This document shows, one piece after another, positions 15,492-25,009 of a DNA stretch of 64,000 nucleotides. The translations under genes were made by a program, and so were the position numbers. The stretch is taken from positions 1-64,000 of the forward strand of contig CAZFLE010000026.1 of assembly GCA_964519895.1 (NCBI GenBank), in the 5' to 3' direction. Under the pieces are notes generated by a model, which was not told the origin of the DNA, did not search any database, and saw nothing but the letters and a program-made list of their open reading frames with translations. The DNA comes from CAYFPX01 sp964519895 (GTDB lineage Bacteria; Myxococcota_A; UBA796; CAJQPC01). Numbering within the stretch: the stretch's first letter is position 1; every line of letters begins with the position of its first letter.

Positions 15492-18092
15492 GACGCCCCG
15501 GTCACAGCCCCCGAGCGCCCCAGCGTGCCCGTCACCCTGCACGGGACGGCCATGGCCCGGCGCTTCGGCTGGCTCTACTTCCTGACGGGGCTGTGGATCT
15601 TCCTGCGCCGGCTGCGCCTGACCGATGCCTCCGCAGAACACGTTCGCCGGGCTGCCGAGCAAGGGCCCGTGGTCTACGCCCTGCGGACCCAGAGCGCGAC
15701 GGACTTCATCGCGCTGTGGAAGGTCTTGAACCGACGCCGCCTCCCGCTGGCCGGGCTGGCGAACGGGCCCTCCACGATTCCCTGGATGCCCGGGGCTGAC
15801 GCCGCCGTCCTCCTCAAGGAAAAGCTCGCCTGGTTCTTCCGCCGGGGCCGTGTCGGCAACCCGGTCGAGACCGGTGAGCTCACCCGGCACGTGGCGTCCG
15901 GTGCCCACGCGGCGGTGTTCCTCAAGCCCCACCCCGACTGGCGGGACATCTTTCGGCCCCCGGCGTGGCCCGACCCGATGGCGGCGCTGCTCCAGGCCCA
16001 GGCCCAGTCCAGCCGACCGATCCAGGTCCTGCCCACCGTGGTGGTCTGGCGCCGGGCTCCGGAACAGGCCCACGGGGCCATCTGGAAGCGCTTCGTCGGC
16101 ACCGAGGAAGAGCCGGGCACCCTGGCCAAGCTCCTGGGCCTGACCCTGGGTGGCCGCAAGGCGCTGGTCCAGGTCGGCCCGCCCGTGGATCTGGCTGAGT
16201 ACCTCGCCCGCTTTGGCGACGAGGCCCCGGAACGCCAGGCCAAGCGGCTCCGGCTCATGGTCCGCCGCTACTGCTTCCGCGAGGCCCAGGTCGTGCGCGG
16301 GCCCCGGCAGAAGTCCCACCGCTGGCTCCGACGGCTGGTCCTGCGAAGCGCACCCATGCGCACGCTGATCGACCAGGAAGCGCTGGCCACGGGCCGCAGC
16401 CACGAGGACCTCCAGCGCCAGCTGGTCAAGATGTACGACCGCATGGCGGCGCGGCTCAGCTACCTGGGGGTGAGCAGCTTCGCGGCCTTCTGTCGTTTCA
16501 CGTGGCGCAACCTCTACGCCGGGGTCGACGTGCGGGACGAGGACCTGGAGCGGCTGCGCCAGGCCAGCCGAGAAGGGGTGAGCGTGCTCACCCCCTGTCA
16601 CCGGTCCCACATGGACTACATGCTGCTCTCCAGCATGATGTTCGAGAACGACATCATCGTTCCCTACATCGTGGCCGGGGACAACCTGGCGTTCTTCCCG
16701 TTCGGCTGGTACTTCCGGCGTTCTGGCGCCTTCTTCATCAAGCGCAGCTTCAAGGGCGAGCGGCTCTTCCCGGTCCTGTTCCAGACGTACATGACCCACC
16801 TGATGCGCGAGGGCTACACCCTCGAGTTCTTCATCGAAGGGGGCCGCTCCCGCACGGGCAAGCTGCTGCCCCCCAAGCTGGGCGTGCTGGGCAACACGGT
16901 CGAGGCCGGCATCGAGGCCCGCCTGGGCCGGTCTCTGGGCGAGGTCAGCTACCTGCCGATCGCGGTCAGCTATGAACAGGTCGTCGAAGAGCGACCCTAC
17001 GCCCGCGAGCTGGGGGGCGAGCCCAAGCGCAAGGAGTCCCTGGCCGGGGTGGTCAAGGCCGGCGGTGTGTTCTTCAAGCGCTATGGGCGCGTCTACCTGC
17101 GCGTGGGTGAGCCCATCCGACTCTCCGAATTCGTGGCCGGACTGCCGGCGCCCTGGGCCCAGCTGGACCGCGAGCACCGCCGGGAGGCGCTCCAGGGGCT
17201 GGGCGAGCGCATCCTGCACGCCATCGACCGCCAGGCGGTGGTGCTGCCTACTGGCCTGGTCGCCCTGGCCCTGCTCTGCCGCTCGGTGCCGGCCCATCCC
17301 TCCAAGACCCTGTGGACCCGGGTGGACTGGATCGATGCCTTCCTGCGGCGCGAGGGCGCCGAGTTCTCCACCAGCCTCACCCACCGCGAGCCCGCGGTGC
17401 GGGAGGCCCTGGCCCGCTTCCTGAGCGAGGGCCTGGTCGAGCGCATCGAAGCCGCCGAGGACGCCGTCTTCCGGGTCGAGGGTTCCCGTCGCATCACCCT
17501 CGAGTACTACAAGAACCAGCTGCTCCACTTCTTTGTGCCGGCCAGCCTCCTGGCGGCGGTGATCCGTGGTCAGGACAGCGACCGTGTCGGCCCGACCGAG
17601 CTCACAGCCGACTTCAGGTTGCAGCTCTTCCTGTTCCGCTACGAGTTCGTGTTCGATCCCAACGTCGACGACGAGACCCTGGAGCGCCGGGCCCTGGACC
17701 AGTTGGTGGCGGCCGGTGCGCTCACCGCCCTCTCAGACGGCGGCTTCATGGTACTGGACCCGGACCGGCTCGACGAGGTCGCCGGCTTGACCGACACCTT
17801 CCGCGAGGGCTACGGCGCGGTACTCACCACCCTGCCGTCCCTGCGGAACCAGGACTTCGACCGCGACGACCTGGCCCGCACGGTACAGAAGTCCAGTCAG
17901 CGGCTGCTGGAGGCCCAGTCCATCTTGCGGCCCGAGAGCTTGAGCCTGGCCAACCTGCGCAACGCACTCCGGGCCTTCCAGGAGGACGGCCTGTACCGGT
18001 TGCGGGCAGGCTCGGGCGGGCTCGAGCTCGACGACGGCATCCAGCAGGAGCTTGTGGACAGGCTGCGCCCCCTCGGCAGCGCACGGCCTTGA
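15486..18092 (+). CDS. plsB: glycerol-3-phosphate 1-O-acyltransferase
   Basis: An 868-residue PlsB-type acyltransferase that acylates sn-glycerol-3-phosphate at position 1, the first step of phospholipid synthesis at the inner membrane. The four acyltransferase blocks are clear: HRSHMD (H372, D377), GDNLAFFPFGWYFRRSGAFF, FIEGGRSRTGK, and LPIAVSYEQ. A long C-terminal region (about 580-868), typical of PlsB rather than PlsC/PlsY, follows. GAGG lies 9 nt before the ATG. The downstream small membrane protein begins inside its stop codon. Confidence 0.93.
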   Translation: MTDAPVTAPERPSVPVTLHGTAMARRFGWLYFLTGLWIFLRRLRLTDASAEHVRRAAEQGPVVYALRTQSATDFIALWKVLNRRRLPLAGLANGPSTIPWMPGADAAVLLKEKLAWFFRRGRVGNPVETGELTRHVASGAHAAVFLKPHPDWRDIFRPPAWPDPMAALLQAQAQSSRPIQVLPTVVVWRRAPEQAHGAIWKRFVGTEEEPGTLAKLLGLTLGGRKALVQVGPPVDLAEYLARFGDEAPERQAKRLRLMVRRYCFREAQVVRGPRQKSHRWLRRLVLRSAPMRTLIDQEALATGRSHEDLQRQLVKMYDRMAARLSYLGVSSFAAFCRFTWRNLYAGVDVRDEDLERLRQASREGVSVLTPCHRSHMDYMLLSSMMFENDIIVPYIVAGDNLAFFPFGWYFRRSGAFFIKRSFKGERLFPVLFQTYMTHLMREGYTLEFFIEGGRSRTGKLLPPKLGVLGNTVEAGIEARLGRSLGEVSYLPIAVSYEQVVEERPYARELGGEPKRKESLAGVVKAGGVFFKRYGRVYLRVGEPIRLSEFVAGLPAPWAQLDREHRREALQGLGERILHAIDRQAVVLPTGLVALALLCRSVPAHPSKTLWTRVDWIDAFLRREGAEFSTSLTHREPAVREALARFLSEGLVERIEAAEDAVFRVEGSRRITLEYYKNQLLHFFVPASLLAAVIRGQDSDRVGPTELTADFRLQLFLFRYEFVFDPNVDDETLERRALDQLVAAGALTALSDGGFMVLDPDRLDEVAGLTDTFREGYGAVLTTLPSLRNQDFDRDDLARTVQKSSQRLLEAQSILRPESLSLANLRNALRAFQEDGLYRLRAGSGGLELDDGIQQELVDRLRPLGSARP

Positions 18093-18472
18093 GCACCGAG
18101 CGCGTCGACCAGCTGTTCGGCGGTGACTCGGGCGGTGGCGCGTCGCCGGCCCCCGAGTCGCGGACCGGGCTGATCCTGGGCCTGCTGGTGGTGGCCACGC
18201 CCCTGGACCTCTTCGGCGTGGCCTGCTGCACGAGCATCCCCGGCATGGTGCTCACCCTGGCGGCCTGGCTGATCGCCGACGGGGACCTGGCCCGGGTCGA
18301 GTCCGGCCACCTGCCGATGGACCAGGCTCCTGCACTGGTTCGCCTCAAGCAGGTCGCCTTTGGGCTCCTGATCTGGTGCGGCTTGACGTTCCTGATCCAG
18401 ATGGCGCTGCTGGGCAATGGCGCCTACGAGCGCTGGCTCGTGACGGTCATCCGGTTCCTGGGCGGGGTCTGA
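18089..18472 (+). CDS. small membrane protein coupled to plsB
   Basis: A 127-residue protein with two hydrophobic helices (about 28-65, containing an adjacent Cys pair ACCTSIPG, and about 95-118). The TTG at 18089 overlaps the plsB TGA (TTGA). No other in-frame start keeps the N-terminal region, so TTG is preferred. No family is recognised; co-translation with plsB suggests an envelope-lipid context. Confidence 0.6.
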   Translation: MSTERVDQLFGGDSGGGASPAPESRTGLILGLLVVATPLDLFGVACCTSIPGMVLTLAAWLIADGDLARVESGHLPMDQAPALVRLKQVAFGLLIWCGLTFLIQMALLGNGAYERWLVTVIRFLGGV

Positions 18473-18477
18473 GAGAC

Positions 18478-20724
18478 TCAGTTCGCGCGCATCACCGCAT
18501 AGGCCGGGTCCCACACGCCGGCGACCCGGGCGCGGTCCATCAGGGCCTTGGCGCTGTCGGTGTCGCCCTCGAGCGCCGCGATCATGCCCAGGGTGGTCAG
18601 GGCCGTGGCCTGGGCCGGGTCCTGGGCCAGCGCCTTGTTGGCGTGGCTGCGGGCGTCCTCGACCCGGCCGTCCAGCAGCAGAGCTGCGGAGTACTGGGCC
18701 TGCTGCTCCGTGGCGACGACCGCCGCCGCCAGCTGCATCTCGTAGGCCTTGATGGCCCGCTGGACCCACCCGCTGGCGTCGCGGCCGGCGTGCAGGCCGG
18801 CTTCGGCGGCGGCCAGGCGCAGAGTGGGGTTCTCCGGCCACGCGGCCGCGCGAGCGGCCATCTCGTCGGCTGCAGCGGCGGCGCCGTGTACCCGGGCGTA
18901 GGCCAGGTAGTAGCGACGGAGCCAGTCCAGGTCGGTGCCGCTGGACCACAACAGCTCGGACAGGTTGGCCAGGGCCGCGTCTTCGTGGCCGGTCTCCAGC
19001 TGCACGAGCGCCATGCCGAAGCGGCCAGAGGCGTCGCCGAGCATGTGGGCCTGGCGGTAGGCCTCGATGGCGCCCTGGCTGTCGCCGGCGGCCAGTCGGG
19101 CGTTGCCCGCTGCGACGGCCACGCTGGCGTCGTAGTCCAGGCGCTCCCGGTAGAGCTCGTTCACCGCGTCCAGGTCGCCAGTCGCGGCGTGGGCGGCGGC
19201 CAGGCTGCCGTAGGCCGAGTAGCAGACATTGGGCTGGATCGGTGTCTTGTCCGGGTCCAGGCCTGCTTCCTCGCGCTCCGCCAGCTCGATGCCGACGTGG
19301 TAGATCATCAGGCCGTCTTCGACGTTCTGCTTCCACTGGAGCTTGGCGGCCTGGATCAGGGAGCGCTTCATGCGGGCCTTGAGGCTGCCGCCCTCGAGGT
19401 CGTTGACCCAGAGGCGCCAGGCGTCCTGCTGCCACTTGTCCATCAGGTCCCAGGCGTCCCAGATCGAACCGGCCTGGGTCAGGGACGGGATGGCCTCGAC
19501 GGGCCGCCCATAGTCGAGCAGAGCGTTGCCGTAGGCCAGGTGGTGGGCGCAGTTCTCGGGCTCGGCCTCGGTCGCGCGCTTGAGGGCGTCCAGCTCTTCG
19601 TCGACCTGGTCCGTCAGGGCGTAGGCGCCGGCGAGCCCGGCCAGGATGCCGGCCAGTGCCTCGGCTTCGGGGGCCGGCGGGACCTCGCCCGTCTCGGGAT
19701 CGGCTTCGGGGGTCAGGGCCTTGGACAGCTCGGCCACCAGGGTGGGGGACCAGTCCTTGCGGGCGTCCTGGACGGCCCAGGCCAGAGCGACCTGGCCCGT
19801 GCTGTTGTCCATGGCCCAGTCCGTGGCCCACAGGTACTCGATGCCCAGGTTGAGGCCCAGACCCGACTCGATGTAGCCCCACCCGTGCTCCGACGCGGTG
19901 GCGGTCAGGGTCAGGCCAGCGGCCTGGATGTCCAGGGCGTGGAAGTCGACCGGGCCGATGGCGAAGTCGGGCGTGCGCTCGCCGACCAGCTCGCGGTTGA
20001 CCGCGCTCTGGTGACCCTGGGACAGCCGAACGCTGGTCTCGCTGCCGTCGACGGTGCCCCCGACCAGCACGGATGAGGGGGGCAGGTGCTTGAAGACCGT
20101 GCCGCGGGCGTAGATGCTGCCCGGGGCGTAGGTGCTCTCGACCGGCGTGCCGCCGCTGAGACCGACCAGGGAGTCCGCCGTGCTGAGCTTGAGCACACCC
20201 TGGCTGCGCAACAACGCGAAGTTCAGACCGGGGAAGTAGTTGAGGCCCAGGGTGCCCGCGATGCGGCTGGCATGCGCGTCGCCAGGGTCGCTGGGCTTGA
20301 CGTTGGGGAAGGTGGGGGCTTCGGTGACGACCAGGTCGGTCAGCACCACGCCGCCGCCGAGATCCAGCTCGGCCAGCTCGGCGGTCTTGACCACGATCTC
20401 CTTCTTGGCCTGCCGGTTCTCCAAGCGGGGACCCTTGAGGGTCTTCTCCTTGAATTCCAGGCCCAGGGCCCCCATGAAGCCGGCGGAGAGCGCCACATGG
20501 GCTTCGCCGGGGACCACACGCAGGAGGTACTTGTCGCCGCTCTCCAGCGCGATCTCGACGCAGCTGATGCGAGCGTCGTCGGTGCAGGCGAAGAGCGGGA
20601 GCTCCACGGTGCCGTCGATCGCGAGCTCACCCGTGTGGGTGTGTACGCCCGCGAGCTCGCTCGCGTCGGCGTCCCGCGCGTCGGCGCTCGGGGTCAGGGC
20701 CAGGAGCAGGGGAAGGAACTGCAT
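18478..20724 (-). CDS. exported TPR protein with degenerate retropepsin-like domains
   Basis: A 748-residue exported protein. A short signal peptide is followed by about 280 residues of beta structure that look like two retropepsin-fold units. The family landmark LGLNYFPGLNFALLRSQGVLKL is present, but the active-site D-T-G position reads V-P-G (RVVPGEAHVALSAGFMGALGL), so protease activity is probably lost. The second half (about 330-740) is TPR-like helical repeats (AYGNALLDYGRPVEAIPSL, AAGDSQGAIEAYRQA, LAQDPAQATALTTLGMIAA). The ATG at 20724 has GGAG 8 nt upstream. Its stop is 5 nt from the convergent plsB-linked gene. Likely a periplasmic scaffold. Confidence 0.65.
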   Translation of the reverse strand: MQFLPLLLALTPSADARDADASELAGVHTHTGELAIDGTVELPLFACTDDARISCVEIALESGDKYLLRVVPGEAHVALSAGFMGALGLEFKEKTLKGPRLENRQAKKEIVVKTAELAELDLGGGVVLTDLVVTEAPTFPNVKPSDPGDAHASRIAGTLGLNYFPGLNFALLRSQGVLKLSTADSLVGLSGGTPVESTYAPGSIYARGTVFKHLPPSSVLVGGTVDGSETSVRLSQGHQSAVNRELVGERTPDFAIGPVDFHALDIQAAGLTLTATASEHGWGYIESGLGLNLGIEYLWATDWAMDNSTGQVALAWAVQDARKDWSPTLVAELSKALTPEADPETGEVPPAPEAEALAGILAGLAGAYALTDQVDEELDALKRATEAEPENCAHHLAYGNALLDYGRPVEAIPSLTQAGSIWDAWDLMDKWQQDAWRLWVNDLEGGSLKARMKRSLIQAAKLQWKQNVEDGLMIYHVGIELAEREEAGLDPDKTPIQPNVCYSAYGSLAAAHAATGDLDAVNELYRERLDYDASVAVAAGNARLAAGDSQGAIEAYRQAHMLGDASGRFGMALVQLETGHEDAALANLSELLWSSGTDLDWLRRYYLAYARVHGAAAAADEMAARAAAWPENPTLRLAAAEAGLHAGRDASGWVQRAIKAYEMQLAAAVVATEQQAQYSAALLLDGRVEDARSHANKALAQDPAQATALTTLGMIAALEGDTDSAKALMDRARVAGVWDPAYAVMRAN

Positions 20725-20879
20725 GGAGGGCTCCGTGAGGTCCCGGGGACCTATCGCGGTGCAGGGCTCTCTGCATGAACTGTGTGACAGCCCTGCGAGG
20801 GCTCGGAGGCTCCCAGTGCATCGGGGTCCGTGCGTGCTAAGTGCGGCGCGTCCCGAGACGCCCCCCACCCGGAGACGAG

Positions 20880-22154
20880 ATGTCGCGCATCCTGGAGATC
20901 CACGGCCGCCAGGTCCTGGACAGCCGAGGCAACCCCACGGTCGAAGTCGAGCTGCTGACCGAGGACGGCTACGCGTCCCGGGCCATCGTGCCCAGCGGGG
21001 CGTCGACCGGGGAGCATGAAGCGGTGGAGCTGCGCGATGGTGGGGACCGGTGGATGGGCAAGGGCGTCACCCAGGCCGTGCGCCACGTGAGCGACGAGGT
21101 CGCCCCCCAGCTCATCGGTCGGGACTGTCGGGACCAGGCCGGCATCGACGGACTGCTCATCGCCCTCGACGGCACGCCGAACAAGCGCCGGCTGGGGGCC
21201 AACTGCACCCTGGGCGTGTCCATGGCGGTCGCCCGCGCCGCGGCCCTCACCGAGGACCTGCCGCTGTACCGCTACATCGGTGGCACCAACGCCCGCACCC
21301 TGCCCGTGCCGATGATGAACATCCTCAACGGGGGCAGCCACGCAGACAACAACGTCGACGTCCAGGAATTCATGGTCCTGCCGGTGGGCTTCGACAGCTA
21401 CGGCGAAGCCCTGCGCTGCGGCGTCGAGACCTACCACACCCTCAAGGCGGTCCTGAAGGCCCGAGGCCTGGCCACCGCGGTGGGCGACGAAGGCGGCTTC
21501 GCGCCGAACCTGGGCAGCGACGAGCAGGCCCTGGAGCTCATCGCCGAAGCCGTGGCCCAGGCCGGCTACAGCCTGGGTGACCAGGTCGTGCTGGCACTGG
21601 ACGTCGCGGCGAGCGAGCTCTACGACGCCGGGACCGGCACCTACGGCATGGGCGGCGAAGCCCTGGACAGCGCTGCCCTGGTGGCCCGCTACGCCGGCTG
21701 GGCCGAGCGCTTCCCCCTGGTGAGCATCGAAGACGGCCTCGACGAGAACGACTGGCCGGGCTGGAAGCACGCCACCGACGTCCTGGGTGACCGGGTGCAG
21801 CTTGTCGGCGACGACCTGTTCGTGACCAACGTGACCCGCCTCGGCCGCGGCATCGCCGAGGGCATCGCCAACAGCATCCTCATCAAGGTCAACCAGATCG
21901 GCACCCTCACCGAGACCCTGGACGCCATCGAACAGGCCCACCGGGCCGGCTACACCACCGTCATCTCCCACCGCTCGGGCGAGACCGAGGACACCACCAT
22001 CAGCGATCTGGCGGTGGCGGTGAACGCCGGGCAGATCAAGACCGGGGCCCCTTGCCGCACCGATCGCGTGGCCAAGTACAACCAGCTGTTGCGGATCCAG
22101 GACGAGCTGGGCGCCGCCGCCCGCTACCCCGGCCGGAGCGCTCTGAAGCGCTGA
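20880..22154 (+). CDS. eno: enolase
   Basis: A 424-residue phosphopyruvate hydratase converting 2-phosphoglycerate to phosphoenolpyruvate in glycolysis. Signature blocks in order are LDSRGNPTVEVE, SGASTGEHEA, NGGSHADNNVDVQEFMVLP, GDEGGFAPN, the metal ligands in ALDVAASE, SIEDGLDENDW and GDDLFVTN, the catalytic lysine in ILIKVNQIGTLTET, and ISHRSGETEDTTI. GGAG precedes the ATG by 5 nt. Its end overlaps the convergent HTTM gene by 31 nt. Confidence 0.98.
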   Translation: MSRILEIHGRQVLDSRGNPTVEVELLTEDGYASRAIVPSGASTGEHEAVELRDGGDRWMGKGVTQAVRHVSDEVAPQLIGRDCRDQAGIDGLLIALDGTPNKRRLGANCTLGVSMAVARAAALTEDLPLYRYIGGTNARTLPVPMMNILNGGSHADNNVDVQEFMVLPVGFDSYGEALRCGVETYHTLKAVLKARGLATAVGDEGGFAPNLGSDEQALELIAEAVAQAGYSLGDQVVLALDVAASELYDAGTGTYGMGGEALDSAALVARYAGWAERFPLVSIEDGLDENDWPGWKHATDVLGDRVQLVGDDLFVTNVTRLGRGIAEGIANSILIKVNQIGTLTETLDAIEQAHRAGYTTVISHRSGETEDTTISDLAVAVNAGQIKTGAPCRTDRVAKYNQLLRIQDELGAAARYPGRSALKR

Positions 22155-23089
22155 GCGAGGGCTCGGAGCTCGTTGGGGTGGAGCAGAGCCGGGTAGAGCG
22201 CCAGGATGGCGAAGGGAAAGATGCCCAGGGCCATGGTCCCGGCGATGCCCAGGTGCAGTCCGACGCCCACGGCCAGCCACCACAGGTGGGGCCGGCGCCG
22301 GCTCACCCACCCCCGCAAGCGCCCCCCCCGGGCGTGGGTCAGCCGCAGCCAGTAAACCCCCAGCACGCCCAGGGCGCTGACCTCGAAGAGCACCGTCGTG
22401 GCCGTGCCCAGCTGGGTCAGGGGGTAGAGGGGCTCGAGCCAGGGGAGGGGGCCAGCCGCGATCGAGGGGTCCTTCAGGACGATGTAGAGCGCCGAGTAGC
22501 CGCCGAAGGGGGTCCAGGGCAGCCCGGTCTTCTGCAGCCCGGCGGTCCCGTACATCACGAGCAGCTGGAGCACGAGCAGGTGCCGAGGCCAGGCGGGCAC
22601 CCGGTGCTCAGGGTCCCCCGACCACCGTCCCGAGCGCTGGCGGGCGGTCCAGCTCCAGGCCTCGCCGGCGCCCGAGCAGGCCAGGAGGAGCAGCGTGTTC
22701 CGCAGCAACATGTCGATGCCGCGATCGGCCAGGGGCGTGATCAACGCCAGCTGGGCCGAGACCAGCAGCCCGAGCAGCGCCGCCAGGCGGGTGCGCCAAC
22801 CGACGGCCAGGGCCAGCGCGGAGGCGGTCATCAGCGACCACAACGCCCAGGCGCTGCTGGGCTCGGGCGGCAAGACCCTGAACGCCCAGGGCACGGTGTC
22901 CCGCTGCAGCACGGTGGGGATGCCCCCGGCCTCCATCGGAGCCCACAGGACCGGCACCAGCCCCAGGATCGCGACGGTCGCCAGATCCCACAACAAGACC
23001 AGGGCCACGCCGATCCGGACCACGGCCAGCACTCGGGGGTGCTCCCGGTGGCTCCAGAGTTCTACCCAGTGGTGCCACAGTGCCCTCAT
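22124..23089 (-). CDS. HTTM-domain multi-pass membrane protein
   Basis: A 321-residue membrane protein with about six to eight helices. The HTTM (horizontally transferred transmembrane) pattern related to vitamin-K gamma-carboxylase is visible: RIGVALVLLWDL near the N-terminus, an aromatic/Arg-rich W-R-T loop, LLVMYGTAGLQKTGLPW, and late GLHLGIAGTMALGIFP. The bacterial function of the family is unknown. The ATG at 23089 shares its base with the stop of the next upstream gene (23089-23748), a typical two-gene HTTM arrangement. Confidence 0.75.
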   Translation of the reverse strand: MRALWHHWVELWSHREHPRVLAVVRIGVALVLLWDLATVAILGLVPVLWAPMEAGGIPTVLQRDTVPWAFRVLPPEPSSAWALWSLMTASALALAVGWRTRLAALLGLLVSAQLALITPLADRGIDMLLRNTLLLLACSGAGEAWSWTARQRSGRWSGDPEHRVPAWPRHLLVLQLLVMYGTAGLQKTGLPWTPFGGYSALYIVLKDPSIAAGPLPWLEPLYPLTQLGTATTVLFEVSALGVLGVYWLRLTHARGGRLRGWVSRRRPHLWWLAVGVGLHLGIAGTMALGIFPFAILALYPALLHPNELRALAQRFRALRPG

Positions 23090-23748
23090 CAGAGGTCCTC
23101 GGGGCGCACGACCCGCTTCAAGCGGCTGGTGGTCTTGGGATCCGCTGGCTGGGTGGGGGGCAGGGTGTGGGTGCGCTGGAAGCGGACCCGGACCTCGGCC
23201 AGGGCCGGCTGGGCCGCAAAGGCCTCTCGGGCCACCCACCGGGCGAAGTTGTCATAGGGCCTGCCCGGCCGGTCCGTGTGTCCGTCGTAGACCCCGCGCA
23301 CCCGCCGATAGGTCAGCTGAGGCGCCAGGAAGGCGTGGTCCGGCTCCAAGGCGCGATACAGCGGCGCCCAGTCCTCGCCCCCCGTGCGACCCTCCACGAT
23401 CAGCCGGTCCGGAAAGCTGTCCGGGTACGCGAACAGGCCCCAGCCCTGGCCGGTGCCGGTCAGGCGGAACACCGGCTGCACCGGGGCCAACAGCGCCGAG
23501 CGCACCGCCACCAGCGCGCCGCCGGTCGACACCAGGTGATCGACCAGCTCCGGCCGCGTGGTCTCCACCCCCACCTCGCCCAGGAGACCCACCCACCGGT
23601 CCAGCTCCTCGAGGGCCACCGGGTGCCGGAACTGGGCCCGGGAGATCGACTTGGGGGACGGGGCGGCTGCGAGTCCGTGCCACGCCACCGCCAGCGCGAT
23701 CACCAGGGCCCGCAGCTGGGCCTGGCGGGACGGGCACGACGAAGTCAC
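23089..23748 (-). CDS. HTTM-associated exported hypothetical protein
   Basis: A 219-residue protein with an N-terminal signal or anchor (LRALVIALAVAWHGLAAA) and a soluble domain rich in Arg and aromatic residues (VYDGHTDRPGRPYDNFARW; VRVRFQRTHTLPP). It directly precedes and overlaps the HTTM gene by one base, so the two are probably one functional unit at the envelope. It resembles the small accessory proteins often next to HTTM genes; no active site is evident. Confidence 0.65.
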   Translation of the reverse strand: MTSSCPSRQAQLRALVIALAVAWHGLAAAPSPKSISRAQFRHPVALEELDRWVGLLGEVGVETTRPELVDHLVSTGGALVAVRSALLAPVQPVFRLTGTGQGWGLFAYPDSFPDRLIVEGRTGGEDWAPLYRALEPDHAFLAPQLTYRRVRGVYDGHTDRPGRPYDNFARWVAREAFAAQPALAEVRVRFQRTHTLPPTQPADPKTTSRLKRVVRPEDL

Positions 23749-23808
23749 GCCTGGCCCCTATCGGGGGCTGCCTGAGCTGCCGATCCGATGGACAACCACG
23801 GAGCGCCC

Positions 23809-24504
23809 ATGCCGTTGCCCGGTCCCTTACGCCAGCCCTGGACCCTGAGTGCACTGCTGGCCCCCGCGGCCGCGCTGGCCCTCTCGACCCTGCTGATCGG
23901 CTGCGCCGACGAGGCGGGTCCGAGCTCGGAGGGCGCCACGGACGACGGCTCCGACACAACCCTGGCAGCGCCCGAGGAAGGCGTCGGCGCAGATCCGCTG
24001 GGTTCCGCGAGCGGCGCCGACCAAGGCGAGTCGGCCCCGAGCTACGACGACGTCGACGGGCCCTTCCTGCTGGAGCTCGGCGCGGTGGACGGAGGCCTGC
24101 AGCTGGAGGTCCAGCTGGCCCGGATCCTGGTCCACGTGGACGAGGACGTGGTGGCCCTGGCTGTCACCGACGCCTGGATCGCGGTGGATGAGGCCACGAG
24201 TCGCTGGAGCGCCGCCTGGGAGGGCGAGCTGCCCCAGGGCATGATCCACCGGGTCGAGCTCACCCTCGCTGGCGAGGCCCGCGTGCACGGCGAGCCGTGG
24301 GCCATCCCCGGCGCCTGGCGGGACCTGTTCCTGGACGTGCCCTTCGAGTCCGGCGCGGACATGCCTGTGGTGGTGCTGACCGGCCTGATCGACACCCAGG
24401 TGGACGGGGAGGAGCTCCAGCCCTGGCTCGAGCAGACCGTGCTGCGCCAGGTCGACGCCAGCGGCGAGGCCGAGCCCTACGGGGCCGGCGCCTCGTCCAG
24501 GTAG
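23809..24504 (+). CDS. lipoprotein
   Basis: A 231-residue lipoprotein with signal and lipobox LSTLLIGC (Cys about 35), an Asp/Ser/Gly-rich linker, then a beta-rich domain (about 75-220) with no recognised family. The ATG at 23809 is preferred over an in-frame ATG 21 nt upstream because GGAG lies 5 nt before it. Its 3' end overlaps the convergent gene by 28 nt. Confidence 0.7.
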   Translation: MPLPGPLRQPWTLSALLAPAAALALSTLLIGCADEAGPSSEGATDDGSDTTLAAPEEGVGADPLGSASGADQGESAPSYDDVDGPFLLELGAVDGGLQLEVQLARILVHVDEDVVALAVTDAWIAVDEATSRWSAAWEGELPQGMIHRVELTLAGEARVHGEPWAIPGAWRDLFLDVPFESGADMPVVVLTGLIDTQVDGEELQPWLEQTVLRQVDASGEAEPYGAGASSR

Positions 24505-24947
24505 GTCACGACCAACACGTAGTCCTGGGCGAAGCTGTAGCCCGCGTCCTGGAAGGCTCGCTCCACCGTGGGCGTCACGGCGATCTGCGGCTTCCGGGCC
24601 TCGCCAGACACGACCACGTCTTCAAAGGCCACCAGTTCTTCGGGTGGCGCTGTGCTGCTGACCATCGTGGTGACGAAGCGTCCCATCGTGTCCTGCCGCT
24701 CGAACAGCGGGAACAGCCACCGGGTGTGCGCCGGCCGACCCCACTGTGCCGGCACGTCGTAGGAGACCCGCAGCGGGTAGTGGGCAGTGCCGGCGACCCG
24801 CACCGCGTCCTGGTCCGTGCGCAGGTCTGACAGGGGCGTGTCGATGGGCTCGGGGTGCCCGTCGAAGGGGGGTAGCCGCACCATCCACAAGAAGAACAGC
24901 ACCACCCCGAGCCCCAGCAGGGCGAACGGGACCGCGAGCTTTCTCAT
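24477..24947 (-). CDS. membrane-anchored hypothetical protein
   Basis: A 156-residue protein with a single N-terminal helix (LAVPFALLGLGVVLFFLWMV) and an extracytoplasmic domain of about 125 residues with no known motif. GGAGG lies 6 nt before the ATG. It converges on the lipoprotein gene with a 28-nt overlap. Confidence 0.65.
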   Translation of the reverse strand: MRKLAVPFALLGLGVVLFFLWMVRLPPFDGHPEPIDTPLSDLRTDQDAVRVAGTAHYPLRVSYDVPAQWGRPAHTRWLFPLFERQDTMGRFVTTMVSSTAPPEELVAFEDVVVSGEARKPQIAVTPTVERAFQDAGYSFAQDYVLVVTYLDEAPAP

Positions 24948-25009
24948 GGCAGGCCTCCGGCGGTCCTGTAATCTAGGGGGCCCCCGGCGGGGGCGGATGG
25001 AGGCGCATC

